A stretch of DNA of 51,246 nucleotides from CAYWWY01 sp964462525 (GTDB taxonomy: Bacteria > Thermotogota > Thermotogae > MWEM01), in assembly GCA_964462525.1 (NCBI GenBank), contig CAYWWY010000012.1, forward strand, positions 1-51,246. The letters are read 5' to 3'. The notes beneath the pieces were generated by a model that did no database searches, had not been told where the DNA came from, and was given only the letters and a program-made list of their open reading frames with translations. Below, one piece after another: positions 34,852-42,068 of this stretch. The translations under genes and the position numbers were made by a program. Within the stretch, counting starts at the first letter, position 1. Every line of letters begins with the position of its first letter.

Positions 34852-35335
34852 TTCTGGTTTCACCCCCTGAAAGTTTGGGGGACAACGCCCATTTTTCCTG
34901 AGAAACGTTATCCCTGGCTACTGAGTTTAAGATTCCGTTGACAAATCCACCGCTCTTTTCAGAGCCGTATTTTTTGGCTATTTCCACCGCTTCATTTATG
35001 GTCACTTCGATCGGAATATCATCTTCATAGAAGAATTCATATACAGCAATGCGTAAGACGGTCCGGTCAACCATAGCAATCCGTTCCCAGCTCCAGTTCA
35101 TGAGATGGTTCTGTATTGCTTGATCGATGGGAAGGATGTGTTCCAAGATTCCTTGAGCGAATCGGAGCGTTTCGGTTCTGAGTCGGGGCGTGATGGGCTC
35201 CCCCTCTTCAGAAGCGCAGTTGATGAGCGCTTCTAGGTCCGATACGATCCAGTCGCTCATTGGGTCGACCGAATATAAGCTCATCAGAAGGATTTCGCGC
35301 ATCCTTCTTCTTTTAGGCCATTTGGACTGTGCCAT
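34841..35335 (-). CDS. nusB: Transcription antitermination factor NusB
   Basis: A 164-residue all-helical RNA-binding factor for rRNA antitermination. RRRMREILLMSLYSVD at the N-terminus, MVDRTVLRIAVYEFFYEDDI near 88 and TINEAVEIAKKYGSEKSGGF near 112 followed by VNGILN are family signatures. It is somewhat long because of a 15-residue Lys/Gly tail. It follows amaP with a 2-base gap and overlaps fhs. Confidence 0.95.
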   Translation of the reverse strand: MAQSKWPKRRRMREILLMSLYSVDPMSDWIVSDLEALINCASEEGEPITPRLRTETLRFAQGILEHILPIDQAIQNHLMNWSWERIAMVDRTVLRIAVYEFFYEDDIPIEVTINEAVEIAKKYGSEKSGGFVNGILNSVARDNVSQEKWALSPKLSGGETRNAK

Positions 35336-35337
35336 CC

Positions 35338-35850
35338 TTACACAGATACCTCGAAGGGTTTTACTCGGATCACCACTTGAAGATTCATGGATCTACCCAC
35401 ACTTTGGGTCAGAGTCATCTGGACTTTGTCTTTCAGATTGCGCACAATTTCAGAGATCGAAAAGGGGTCCATTGTTCGAATGACAACATAGAGCATGGCG
35501 TCCCGATCCCTCTGAGCAGGCCGAAAGGAGTATTCATCCAGTTCCACACCATCATAGTTGGCAAGAACCCGGCTGATCAGGGTTTTGTAGACTTCGGGAG
35601 AGATCTGCACATCCAATCCGTCTTCGGGCATCGTATGGACGTACTGTTCTTTGTGTTTGATACCGAGGTAGATCAACGCTATCGCGCCTACACTAACCAA
35701 CACCCGGAGAAAAATGCCCCAGAAGGAACCGGAAGTCCATATTTCGAACCCGGCTACTGGGATGGAAAGAAGCCATAACAGAACAGAAACGATCGCAACG
35801 ATCATCCCCATCTGAAGGATTCGATCAGCCCATTTTTTGATCTGCATCAT
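35338..35850 (-). CDS. amaP: Alkaline shock response membrane anchor protein AmaP-like
   Basis: About 170 residues: two N-terminal membrane helices (MGMIVAIVSVLLWLLSIPVAG and FLRVLVSVGAIALIYLG), then a small cytosolic alpha/beta domain (MLYVVIRTMDPFSISEIVRN and a VVIRVKPFEV end). In Gram-positive bacteria AmaP anchors Asp23 at the membrane; the Asp23 gene lies directly upstream and overlaps it. I take ATG 35850, with GAGG about 6 bases upstream; the frame remains open further upstream inside asp23. Confidence 0.82.
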   Translation of the reverse strand: MMQIKKWADRILQMGMIVAIVSVLLWLLSIPVAGFEIWTSGSFWGIFLRVLVSVGAIALIYLGIKHKEQYVHTMPEDGLDVQISPEVYKTLISRVLANYDGVELDEYSFRPAQRDRDAMLYVVIRTMDPFSISEIVRNLKDKVQMTLTQSVGRSMNLQVVIRVKPFEVSV

Positions 35851-36283
35851 GATCTTCCTCAACATCCTGTGACGGGACCGCCTGTTGGGGCGTCTCTTCG
35901 TCTTCGATCGGAACATCTCGGTCGGGAATTTCGATATCCAGAACATTGACGGTAACGGATTCCACCTTGATCAAACCAGTCATGCCTTCTACTTCTTCTT
36001 TAATTACGCTCTGAATGGTTTCTGCAACCTCTCGGATGCTTCGGGTAAGATATAGTTTGACGCTCACCGATACCGAAACGGAGCTGTCGGTCGCTTTCCT
36101 GTCAATAGAGACCGCTTTTCGAATGTTTTTTTGGTCTTTGACGACTTCTTCAATTTTATTGAGACCAACGATGATCAGGTCGTATATGACTGAATCTGCG
36201 ACATCTACCTGCCCGTATTTGGTCTTCTTCAGCCCTTCGATCTTTGGTTCATCCGGTAATTTTCCGGTTTTGGAATCTTCCAT
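35825..36283 (-). CDS. Asp23/Gls24 family envelope stress protein
   Basis: A 152-residue cytosolic protein. KYGQVDVADSVIYDLIIVGL, the SVSVSVSVKLYLTRSIREVA stretch and GLIKVESVTVNVLDIEI are the alternating strands and helix of the Asp23 (DUF322) fold. A 30-residue acidic tail follows (many Glu, Asp, Gln). AGGAGG lies 8 bases before ATG 36283. It overlaps the AmaP gene, the expected membrane partner. Confidence 0.88.
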   Translation of the reverse strand: MEDSKTGKLPDEPKIEGLKKTKYGQVDVADSVIYDLIIVGLNKIEEVVKDQKNIRKAVSIDRKATDSSVSVSVSVKLYLTRSIREVAETIQSVIKEEVEGMTGLIKVESVTVNVLDIEIPDRDVPIEDEETPQQAVPSQDVEEDHDADQKMG

Positions 36284-36304
36284 TTCGAACACCTCCTCAA
36301 CGCG

Positions 36305-36862
36305 TTATGCTCGTTCTAGATACTCTCCGGTGCGGGTATCCACACGAATCTTCTGGCCGTTTTCAATAAACATAGGGACCGTTACTTTCATGCCGGTTTC
36401 TAGTAGGGCAGGTTTGCCCCCTCCAGATACCGTATCCCCTTTGAAGTTGGGGTCTGTTTGGGTAACTTCCAATACCACTGATGTTGGCAGTTGAATTCCG
36501 AGAATTCGCTCATCATGAAAGAGCAAGACCACTTCCATATTCTCTTTCAGGTACCCGATCGCATCTTCGACTATATCCGGTTCGAGAAGGTATTGTTCGT
36601 AGTTGCCAAGGTCCATAAAACAATGGTGATCTCCATCGAAATATAGGTATTCTGCTTGACGGAAGGTAAGCTCAGCCTCTTCCACCCGTTCTCCACTGGA
36701 GAATGTTTTTTCGGTGATGTAGCCCGTTTGTATGTTTTTCAGACGAGACCGGATGATCCCGCTGCCACGGCCCATGAAGTGTTTGTTCACTTCCACCACG
36801 CGGTATAGATTTCCTTCTAGTTGAATTACATGCCCTTTTCTCAGATCACCGACTTCGATCAC
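36305..36862 (-). CDS. efp: Translation elongation factor P
   Basis: A 185-residue factor that relieves ribosome stalling at polyproline. Three beta-barrel domains are present; VDTRTGEY at the C-terminus is the EF-P signature. The tip loop of domain I is HFMGRGSG, with Arg32 where E. coli has the lysylated Lys34. The loop and sequence are close to what I recall for Thermotoga EF-P. GTG 36862 has GGAGGTG 8 bases upstream. No modification enzyme (EpmA/B, EarP, YmfI) is in the window. Confidence 0.96.
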   Translation of the reverse strand: MIEVGDLRKGHVIQLEGNLYRVVEVNKHFMGRGSGIIRSRLKNIQTGYITEKTFSSGERVEEAELTFRQAEYLYFDGDHHCFMDLGNYEQYLLEPDIVEDAIGYLKENMEVVLLFHDERILGIQLPTSVVLEVTQTDPNFKGDTVSGGGKPALLETGMKVTVPMFIENGQKIRVDTRTGEYLERA

Positions 36863-36885
36863 AAAAATGACACCTCCAGGGAAAA

Positions 36886-37989
36886 TTACGAGAGAACCAG
36901 TAGTTCTTTCGATAGTGTGGTTAAGTTGAGCATTCCATCGTTCAAAAGGACTATGTCATCTTCGATCCGAACGCCAAATGACCCTTCCAGATAGATTCCC
37001 GGTTCAATCGTAACGACACTGCCTGCGGGTAGGGGTTTTTCGTTCCGTAAAGATACAGAAGGCGCCTCATGAACCTGCATTCCCAAGCCGTGACCCAAGC
37101 CGTGGCCAAAGTGGTCCCCGTACCCGGCCTTTTGGATGATTGTTCGGGCAACGAAATCGAGTTCTTTCCCGGTCATTCCGGCTTTGGCAGATTTCAAGGC
37201 TTCCAATTGTGCCTGCGCGACGATTCCGTACACCTCCTCTTTGAGGGAATCGATCGGACCAAGGGCAATGGTGCGGGTAATATCGGAGCAATACCCGTCT
37301 ACGGAGCAACCGTAATCGATGACAATTATATCTCCTGGTTCCAGGATTTTGTTCGAGGCTCTTCCGTGCGGCAGGGCCGAGCGGTATCCGGAAGCCACAA
37401 TCGAGCTGAACGCGGCGTCATCGGCCCCTTTTGTTTTCATCAGGTACTCAAGATGGGCAGCCAGAAACTTCTCTGTCCGTCCCGGACGCACTTCATTCAG
37501 CCATTCCATAAAAGCTTCCGCTGAGATTCTTTGAGCCTCTTTCATAATTTGGATCTCTATGTCATCTTTTACGCATCGCAGTTCTTCAATAAGGGGATCG
37601 ATCGGAATCCATTCGATCTTGTCACCCAGTTGATTCTGGAGTATCTGAAAGGATCGCACTGAAGTTGTGGCTGCTTCATATCCAATCGTTTTATGCTTGG
37701 AGCATATGGTTTTCAAAAGGGTTTGCGCATTGTCTTTGGTTTCTTGGACCAATTCGAACGGGGATTGTTCCGCTGCTTGAATCCAGTAGCGCGAATCGGT
37801 TCCGATCTGTTGTTTTCGATCTGTAATGGCAAAAAAACCCGATGTGCCTGTGAACCCGCTGAAGTAATGGAGGTTCTTTGTGGAGCTTTCTTCGTTCCGG
37901 ATCAGGCAAAGGGTGATTTCTTTCGACGCCGTTTTTTCCAACAAACGGCGCACACGGCCTTCATACCCTTGTGTATTTTGATGGGTCAT
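36886..37989 (-). CDS. M24 Xaa-Pro aminopeptidase/dipeptidase
   Basis: A 367-residue metallopeptidase releasing residues before or after proline. The creatinase-like N-domain spans residues 1-130. The catalytic pita-bread domain has all five metal ligands: Asp in IIVIDYG near 223, Asp in YCSDITRT near 235, His in FGHGLGHGLG near 298, Glu in VVTIEPGIY near 326 and Glu in VRIEDDIV near 341. GGGGGAGAAGGA precedes ATG 37989. Linkage to efp is common in bacteria. Confidence 0.93.
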   Translation of the reverse strand: MTHQNTQGYEGRVRRLLEKTASKEITLCLIRNEESSTKNLHYFSGFTGTSGFFAITDRKQQIGTDSRYWIQAAEQSPFELVQETKDNAQTLLKTICSKHKTIGYEAATTSVRSFQILQNQLGDKIEWIPIDPLIEELRCVKDDIEIQIMKEAQRISAEAFMEWLNEVRPGRTEKFLAAHLEYLMKTKGADDAAFSSIVASGYRSALPHGRASNKILEPGDIIVIDYGCSVDGYCSDITRTIALGPIDSLKEEVYGIVAQAQLEALKSAKAGMTGKELDFVARTIIQKAGYGDHFGHGLGHGLGMQVHEAPSVSLRNEKPLPAGSVVTIEPGIYLEGSFGVRIEDDIVLLNDGMLNLTTLSKELLVLS

Positions 37990-38019
37990 TCCTTCTCCCC
38001 CTTGGTTAATGATGATTCA

Positions 38020-38028
38020 ATTATACCA
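38020..38028 (-). promoter_or_regulatory. Extended -10 promoter for the M24 - efp - nusB - murD run
   Basis: The minus strand reads TGGTATAAT (preceded by A, giving ATGGTATAAT), 30 bases before ATG 37989. The same ten bases recur in both arms at 48309-48345. Confidence 0.65.
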
Positions 38029-38061
38029 TATACAGGGAATCTCCGTTTTGTCTTCCTCCAA

Positions 38062-38262
38062 TCACCGGGAACGATTTTTTACAAAAAAAGAGATTGACCG
38101 ATCCCAGGTTTTTTCTTCTTCTTTGGAAAAATAACATGCCGGAAGTTCATCTCTCTGTCTGTGATAGTGAAGGCATTCACAGCAGATTCCGTGTCGGGGA
38201 CATCCGGAATAGGTGCAATTGCATATTTTGCTGTTGGAGCGCTGGTTCGCGCAGGAAGTCAT
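38062..38262 (-). CDS. Small Cys-rich protein, DUF6485-like
   Basis: A 66-residue protein with eight or nine cysteines: CNCTYSGCPRHGICCECLHY at about residues 14-33, then HRQRDELPACYF and a WDRSISFF tail. I recognise this as the DUF6485 pattern of small cytosolic proteins in anaerobes; function unknown, metal binding likely from the Cys/His spacing. GAGGTG lies 5 bases before ATG 38262 and the gene starts 4 bases after the GH3 stop, so it is cotranscribed with the glycosidase. Conserved motifs, not only the open frame, argue it is real. Confidence 0.82.
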   Translation of the reverse strand: MTSCANQRSNSKICNCTYSGCPRHGICCECLHYHRQRDELPACYFSKEEEKTWDRSISFFVKNRSR

Positions 38263-38266
38263 CCGA

Positions 38267-39811
38267 TCACCTCGGTACCAGATGGATTTTTACCGGACAC
38301 TTTCCGGTGGGATGGTGTTTGCCCAAAAGGATATCAAATACGGCTTTTTGGCTGGGCTGGGAGTATCCATAGGTCATCAGGCAGTTGCGCAATCCTTCGA
38401 TCCCGGCATCATAGGGATTGCGAAGGGAAATCAGCAGCAACCGATCGAAACGAGCCATCAGATTCCAAATCAGCTCTTTTTGCCCTTGGTGAAGGTATGC
38501 GTTCTCGCTGAGAAAAACGCATACTTTGCCTTTGCGATTCTTCGTGATGGATAGAGCGTCTTCAGGGGTCAGGGATGGCGTGATTTGGAGAGTATCCACT
38601 TTGGGGAAGTGTACGGACAATTGCTGCAGTAGATAGGGTTTCCCCGAGCGTTCTTCCGCTTGGGATTGACGGGATAACTTCGTTGAGACGATCAGATCTT
38701 CCGACCCGAGCGGAGGAAGGGGGACCAGATAATCATCGTTCTTGAACAGGGTGATGGAATCTAGGGCAATCTGTTCCATAATTTTGTGTCCTTGGAGATC
38801 GAAACGCGGCTCTATGTCATAAATGGGAAGAAATCGGTTTCGGAATCCTTCTACGCGGTCAAACGTTTCTTTCAGATGTCTATGAACAGTAGGATTGGCT
38901 TCCATCCATCGGACAAGGTGGGTAAAGGCGGATCGCTGAGTGCTTGGTTCATGGCAGATTGTCAACACATCCAATCCCGCCAAAAGCCCTTCCCGCACCG
39001 ATTCTTCGGGAGCATAGGAATCGAATACCCCTTTCATCAGAAGGTCGTCTGCAACGATCAACCCCCGGTAGTTCAATGAGCCACGAAGAATCTTCATAAG
39101 GATATCTGGATCCATCGAAGTGGGTTTTTTGGTTTTTTGGATTTTGGGAAGATATACGTGGGTGGGCATGATGGTTTCGATTCCCTCTTTCATCAGATCT
39201 TGGAACGGAAGAAACTCGCGGGCTTGGAGTTGGGAGAGATCTTGTTCCATTGTCGGGAGATCCAGATGCGGGTCGAGCGAAACATCCCCGTACCCCGGGA
39301 AGTGTTTAGCGCAACCCGCTATTTGAGACGCTTTCAATCCCTGGTAGAAGGATTTGATGTAAGGAATGGCGGTTGGAGCGTGGTCTCCAAAGCTACGAAC
39401 GCCCAAACTCGGGTTAAGCGGGTTTGTGTTCAGATCCGCTACTGGAGCGAGATCCCATGTTATTTTAGTATTCTTCATCTCCCATCCCATGATTTTACCC
39501 ACAGCAAAGGAATTGCTGGGATTGCCGGTTGCGGCAATGGCCATGGCTCCTGGAGAAACAGAGAACCCCTCATCCAGTCGCGTTACAATCCCGCCTTCTT
39601 GATCAATGCAGACAACTGCGGGAACCTCCAATTCTTGCTGGATTTCATCCACTAGTCCCAGCACTTGATTTCGGTCGGAAATGTTCCGTGAAAAGAGAAT
39701 GACAAAACCGGGCTGAACCGTATGCAATGCCTTTCGAGAGTCGTTCGTCAAGGAAAGCCCGTCCACACCGATCATAAAAAGTCTGCCGATCATCCGTTCG
39801 ATTGCATTCAT
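38267..39811 (-). CDS. Glycoside hydrolase family 3, beta-N-acetylhexosaminidase-like
   Basis: 514 residues without a clear signal peptide. The GH3 barrel (1-340) shows QEGGIVTRL near 71, AKHFPGYGDVSLDPHLDLP at 168-186 with the Asp/His dyad typical of NagZ, MPTHV near 215 and LIVADDLLMKGV near 251, whose first Asp is the likely nucleophile. A C-terminal alpha/beta domain (about 345-514) is present, as in two-domain Gram-positive NagZ. It likely removes GlcNAc from muropeptides in wall recycling. ATG 39811 follows AGGAGGG by 4 bases. Confidence 0.88.
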   Translation of the reverse strand: MNAIERMIGRLFMIGVDGLSLTNDSRKALHTVQPGFVILFSRNISDRNQVLGLVDEIQQELEVPAVVCIDQEGGIVTRLDEGFSVSPGAMAIAATGNPSNSFAVGKIMGWEMKNTKITWDLAPVADLNTNPLNPSLGVRSFGDHAPTAIPYIKSFYQGLKASQIAGCAKHFPGYGDVSLDPHLDLPTMEQDLSQLQAREFLPFQDLMKEGIETIMPTHVYLPKIQKTKKPTSMDPDILMKILRGSLNYRGLIVADDLLMKGVFDSYAPEESVREGLLAGLDVLTICHEPSTQRSAFTHLVRWMEANPTVHRHLKETFDRVEGFRNRFLPIYDIEPRFDLQGHKIMEQIALDSITLFKNDDYLVPLPPLGSEDLIVSTKLSRQSQAEERSGKPYLLQQLSVHFPKVDTLQITPSLTPEDALSITKNRKGKVCVFLSENAYLHQGQKELIWNLMARFDRLLLISLRNPYDAGIEGLRNCLMTYGYSQPSQKAVFDILLGKHHPTGKCPVKIHLVPR

Positions 39812-39869
39812 CTTGCCCTCCTGGTTCGTAACGAAGGAAATGGAGAATCATCCCTTGGATTTCTCCCTG

Positions 39870-39878
39870 ATTATACCA
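39870..39878 (-). promoter_or_regulatory. Extended -10 promoter for the GH3 gene
   Basis: Minus strand TGGTATAAT, 58 bases before ATG 39811. A TTGAAC lies too close (9 bases) to act as its -35, so recognition probably rests on the extended -10. Confidence 0.6.
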
Positions 39879-39900
39879 CAATCTGTTCAAGGCGAACGGG

Positions 39901-40025
39901 ATAAACCCTTGTAATGGAATTTGGGCTTTCTGCTATGGATTTATTTCCGGAAGGGCATGGGTGGGGTTTAATCAGGGGGCTTTCCAGCCCACCATTGAAC
40001 GATGATTGCCTGAGAAAGGGTTTAT
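39901..40025. repeat. Structured gene-free region between GH3 and DUF4097 genes
   Basis: The 336-base gap 39812-40147 holds no convincing gene. Besides the GH3 promoter and the terminator at 40031, ATAAACCCTT (39901-39910) and AAGGGTTTAT (40016-40025) are perfect complements enclosing about 105 bases, inside which GGGCT-TTCC-AGCCC can fold and GGTGGG can alternatively pair with CCCACC. Whether this is a transcribed RNA element is unknown. Confidence 0.35.
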
Positions 40026-40030
40026 TCAAA

Positions 40031-40065
40031 AGGAGGATGCTTATGGAAGAAAAAAGCATCCTCCT
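40031..40065 (-). terminator. Terminator hairpin after the DUF4097 gene
   Basis: AGGAGGATGCTT (40031-40042) and AAGCATCCTCCT (40054-40065) form a perfect 12-bp stem with an 11-base loop. On the minus strand it is followed by TTTTGAATAAA, a short T run. It lies about 80 bases past the DUF4097 stop. On the plus strand no T run follows. Confidence 0.7.
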
Positions 40066-40147
40066 GCTCAGAAGGGGATTTCCCTTTTACCCTTCGTCCG
40101 GTTGGTCCGAACTCGTGAGGCGTCGGGAAATCGGGTGGATCCATTTA

Positions 40148-41011
40148 TTACTTCCCTCGAAGAGTGATATCTCCATTCGATGAAACGATCCGAAGATGGA
40201 GGTTCCCTCCGCCGTTGATGCTGCCGCGGAATTCGGTCCGTGAGAATACGTGATCGATGTGTTGGAGGTCTGTGATTTGGATGGATCCATTACTGGTGCG
40301 TATATCACCGTGAAAGGCTGTATCTCTTGGCACATCAACTGTAACCCGGGCATTGGATGTCCGCCAGTCCAAAAGACCGCTGGATGGTAATTCACCTTGG
40401 AAGGTTATTTGCCCGTTGGATGAACGAATCGTTGAAGAGCCTTCGCTCAGACGGACACGATCCATTGTCACTCGTCCATTGGTTGTTTGGACCTGGATCA
40501 ACCCCTCGGTATTTCGGAGGGTCACGCCTCCATTGCTTGTTCGGATATCCAAATCTGCGCGGAGGTGTTCGATGGTAATTGGGCCGTTCGATGTGGTTAG
40601 GTGAAGGTCATCGAGCCATTGGTTCGGGACGAGAATTTCAAAAGAGATGCCGATGTTTGTTATGAAATGAGGGGTTCGATCGTCTACCCAAAAGGTCAAG
40701 ACCCCGTTGTTATTGGTGAATTGAACCTGTAGATTGTCTCCGAATTCTTTGGTTTCTTTGGCACCAAAGCCTTGAACGACAGCTCGCGTGTCAATCTGGA
40801 TATGGTTTCCCTCGAAACTGCGTACGACGATTGATCCGTTCAGGGTCTTCGCTTGGATCGTTGTCGGGATCGGAAAAGAACCCAGCTGGTGGATGTCCCA
40901 TCGTTGGGTCATTCTCCTTTCATAGCGGTCCGTTCCTAAATCGCAACCCGTGAAAAGGAGGGCCAAGATTCCGATTCCCATCCATACCCATGTCCATTTT
41001 TTGATGATCAT
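40148..41011 (-). CDS. DUF4097-family lipoprotein
   Basis: A 287-residue lipoprotein: basic N-terminus, hydrophobic core and LLFTGC lipobox with Cys near residue 23. The mature part is a repetitive beta-solenoid-like domain in which phrases such as TSNGPITIEHL, TSNGGVTLRN, TTNGRVTMDRV and TSNGSIQITDL recur about every 20 residues, the pattern of DUF4097 (putative adhesin) proteins. Function is not established; envelope location is likely. ATG 41011 has GGAGAG just upstream; ATG 41026 is also in frame. It is driven by a consensus promoter at 41054-41082. Confidence 0.85.
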   Translation of the reverse strand: MIIKKWTWVWMGIGILALLFTGCDLGTDRYERRMTQRWDIHQLGSFPIPTTIQAKTLNGSIVVRSFEGNHIQIDTRAVVQGFGAKETKEFGDNLQVQFTNNNGVLTFWVDDRTPHFITNIGISFEILVPNQWLDDLHLTTSNGPITIEHLRADLDIRTSNGGVTLRNTEGLIQVQTTNGRVTMDRVRLSEGSSTIRSSNGQITFQGELPSSGLLDWRTSNARVTVDVPRDTAFHGDIRTSNGSIQITDLQHIDHVFSRTEFRGSINGGGNLHLRIVSSNGDITLRGK

Positions 41012-41053
41012 TTTGAGTCTCTCCATTTCTGTTATGTTTTAGTGTTCTATTGT

Positions 41054-41082
41054 ATTATAACACAAATAGCCAAGGTTGTCAA
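41054..41082 (-). promoter_or_regulatory. Perfect consensus sigma-70 promoter for the DUF4097 gene
   Basis: On the minus strand TTGACA (41082-41077), exactly 17 bases, then TGT-extended TATAAT (41059-41054). Both hexamers match consensus perfectly. It starts just past the stop of the upstream orphan gene, so the lipoprotein has its own strong promoter. Confidence 0.88.
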
Positions 41083-41095
41083 GTTCGGGGGATCT

Positions 41096-41668
41096 TTATC
41101 GGAACTGAGTGAACATATGCCCTTTGTACGCTTCCAATCCTCGATCGGATAGGGTAAGGACACGGAAGGTATTTGATCGGGTTATTTGAAGATGCGGGGC
41201 AAATTCCATAAAGGCTTGGGAGTATAAAGCTGCTCTCGGAAGGTCTCTCACCATCTGACGAAATTGGATTTGCCGGAGTCTTCCTTCGGGACTGTTCGAG
41301 AACATTGAAGGGTTCGTTTGAGATGGTTCTTGCAGATGATCTGTGGTCTTGAATAACGGTGTTTGGTGGTACGATGTGCCGAAGATCCGTTCGGTTCGGG
41401 GTTGATCGGCTGTTTCCAGATGGCGATATATCTCCTGAAAGCTGTTTTGAAAGGCGGTCGTATCACCCGAATCCATTATTTGTTCTAATTGACGATATTG
41501 GCCAAGCATCTGGGATCTGACCGAAGAGCGGTTGATTCGAGCCAGAAGATAGGCCATCCGGTTCTGGTTCATGGTCTTGAGGTCTTTCCCTGGCTGGTTG
41601 CGTTCGCGAACGCCTGATTGTAGGATGGCTTTGAAATGATCCGAGGATACATAGGCCCGGATGACCAT
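41096..41668 (-). CDS. Hypothetical protein
   Basis: A 190-residue protein I do not recognise. It is Gln/Arg/Ser/Thr-rich and mostly helical in appearance in the first 90 residues (MAYLLARINRSSVRSQMLGQ), with a Pro/Ser/Thr-rich middle (about 100-130) and a helical end (LPRAALYSQAFMEFAPHLQI). No signal peptide, membrane segment or Cys is seen. It begins 28 bases after rsfS without a strong ribosome site, and is probably the last gene of that operon. The uninterrupted frame with ordinary codon use supports a real gene. Confidence 0.6.
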   Translation of the reverse strand: MVIRAYVSSDHFKAILQSGVRERNQPGKDLKTMNQNRMAYLLARINRSSVRSQMLGQYRQLEQIMDSGDTTAFQNSFQEIYRHLETADQPRTERIFGTSYHQTPLFKTTDHLQEPSQTNPSMFSNSPEGRLRQIQFRQMVRDLPRAALYSQAFMEFAPHLQITRSNTFRVLTLSDRGLEAYKGHMFTQFR

Positions 41669-41696
41669 TGTTCAGCTCAGGTTCATCAGGGATCGG

Positions 41697-42068
41697 TTAT
41701 GGTTTGGGTACGGAGGAAGCAGGGATCCACTCTTTCTGTTTTGCGTTGATCCAAAGCTTTTCCAGCGCATAGAATTCACGCCCTTTTTTGGTGAAGATGT
41801 GAATCACGATTTCAGAAGCATCGACAACCAACCAATCGTATTCTTTTCCTTTGTCATAATAGAGGACTGTCTTGTCGATCGAGGAGAAAAAGTCGATGAT
41901 TCGATCGCGCAAAGATGCCATGTGGGTTTTGGAATTGGCGGTGCATAGGAGAAAGGTGTCCGTGATGATCGGTGTGTTGCTCATGTCCATGATTACAATT
42001 TGTTCTGCCTCGTTTTGATCTAACAATAGTGCTATCTTTTCTTTCAGCAAGTAGGAACCTCCATTCAA
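41697..42068 (-). CDS. rsfS: Ribosomal silencing factor RsfS
   Basis: A 123-residue factor that binds ribosomal protein L14 and blocks subunit joining in starvation. IVIMDMSNTPIITDTFLLCT near 24, ANSKTHMASLRDRI near 44 and YDWLVVDASEIVIHIFT near 77 are the YbeB/RsfS signatures. ATG 42068 overlaps the stop of the upstream carboxyltransferase gene (ATGA). Its usual neighbours (nadD, yqeK) are absent. Confidence 0.93.
   Translation of the reverse strand: MNGGSYLLKEKIALLLDQNEAEQIVIMDMSNTPIITDTFLLCTANSKTHMASLRDRIIDFFSSIDKTVLYYDKGKEYDWLVVDASEIVIHIFTKKGREFYALEKLWINAKQKEWIPASSVPKP

Noticed and set aside
39914..40183. 89-codon plus-strand frame between GH3 and DUF4097 genes
   Set aside because: It spans the terminator hairpin and runs into the DUF4097 gene; the translation is low-complexity and lacks a plausible ribosome site.
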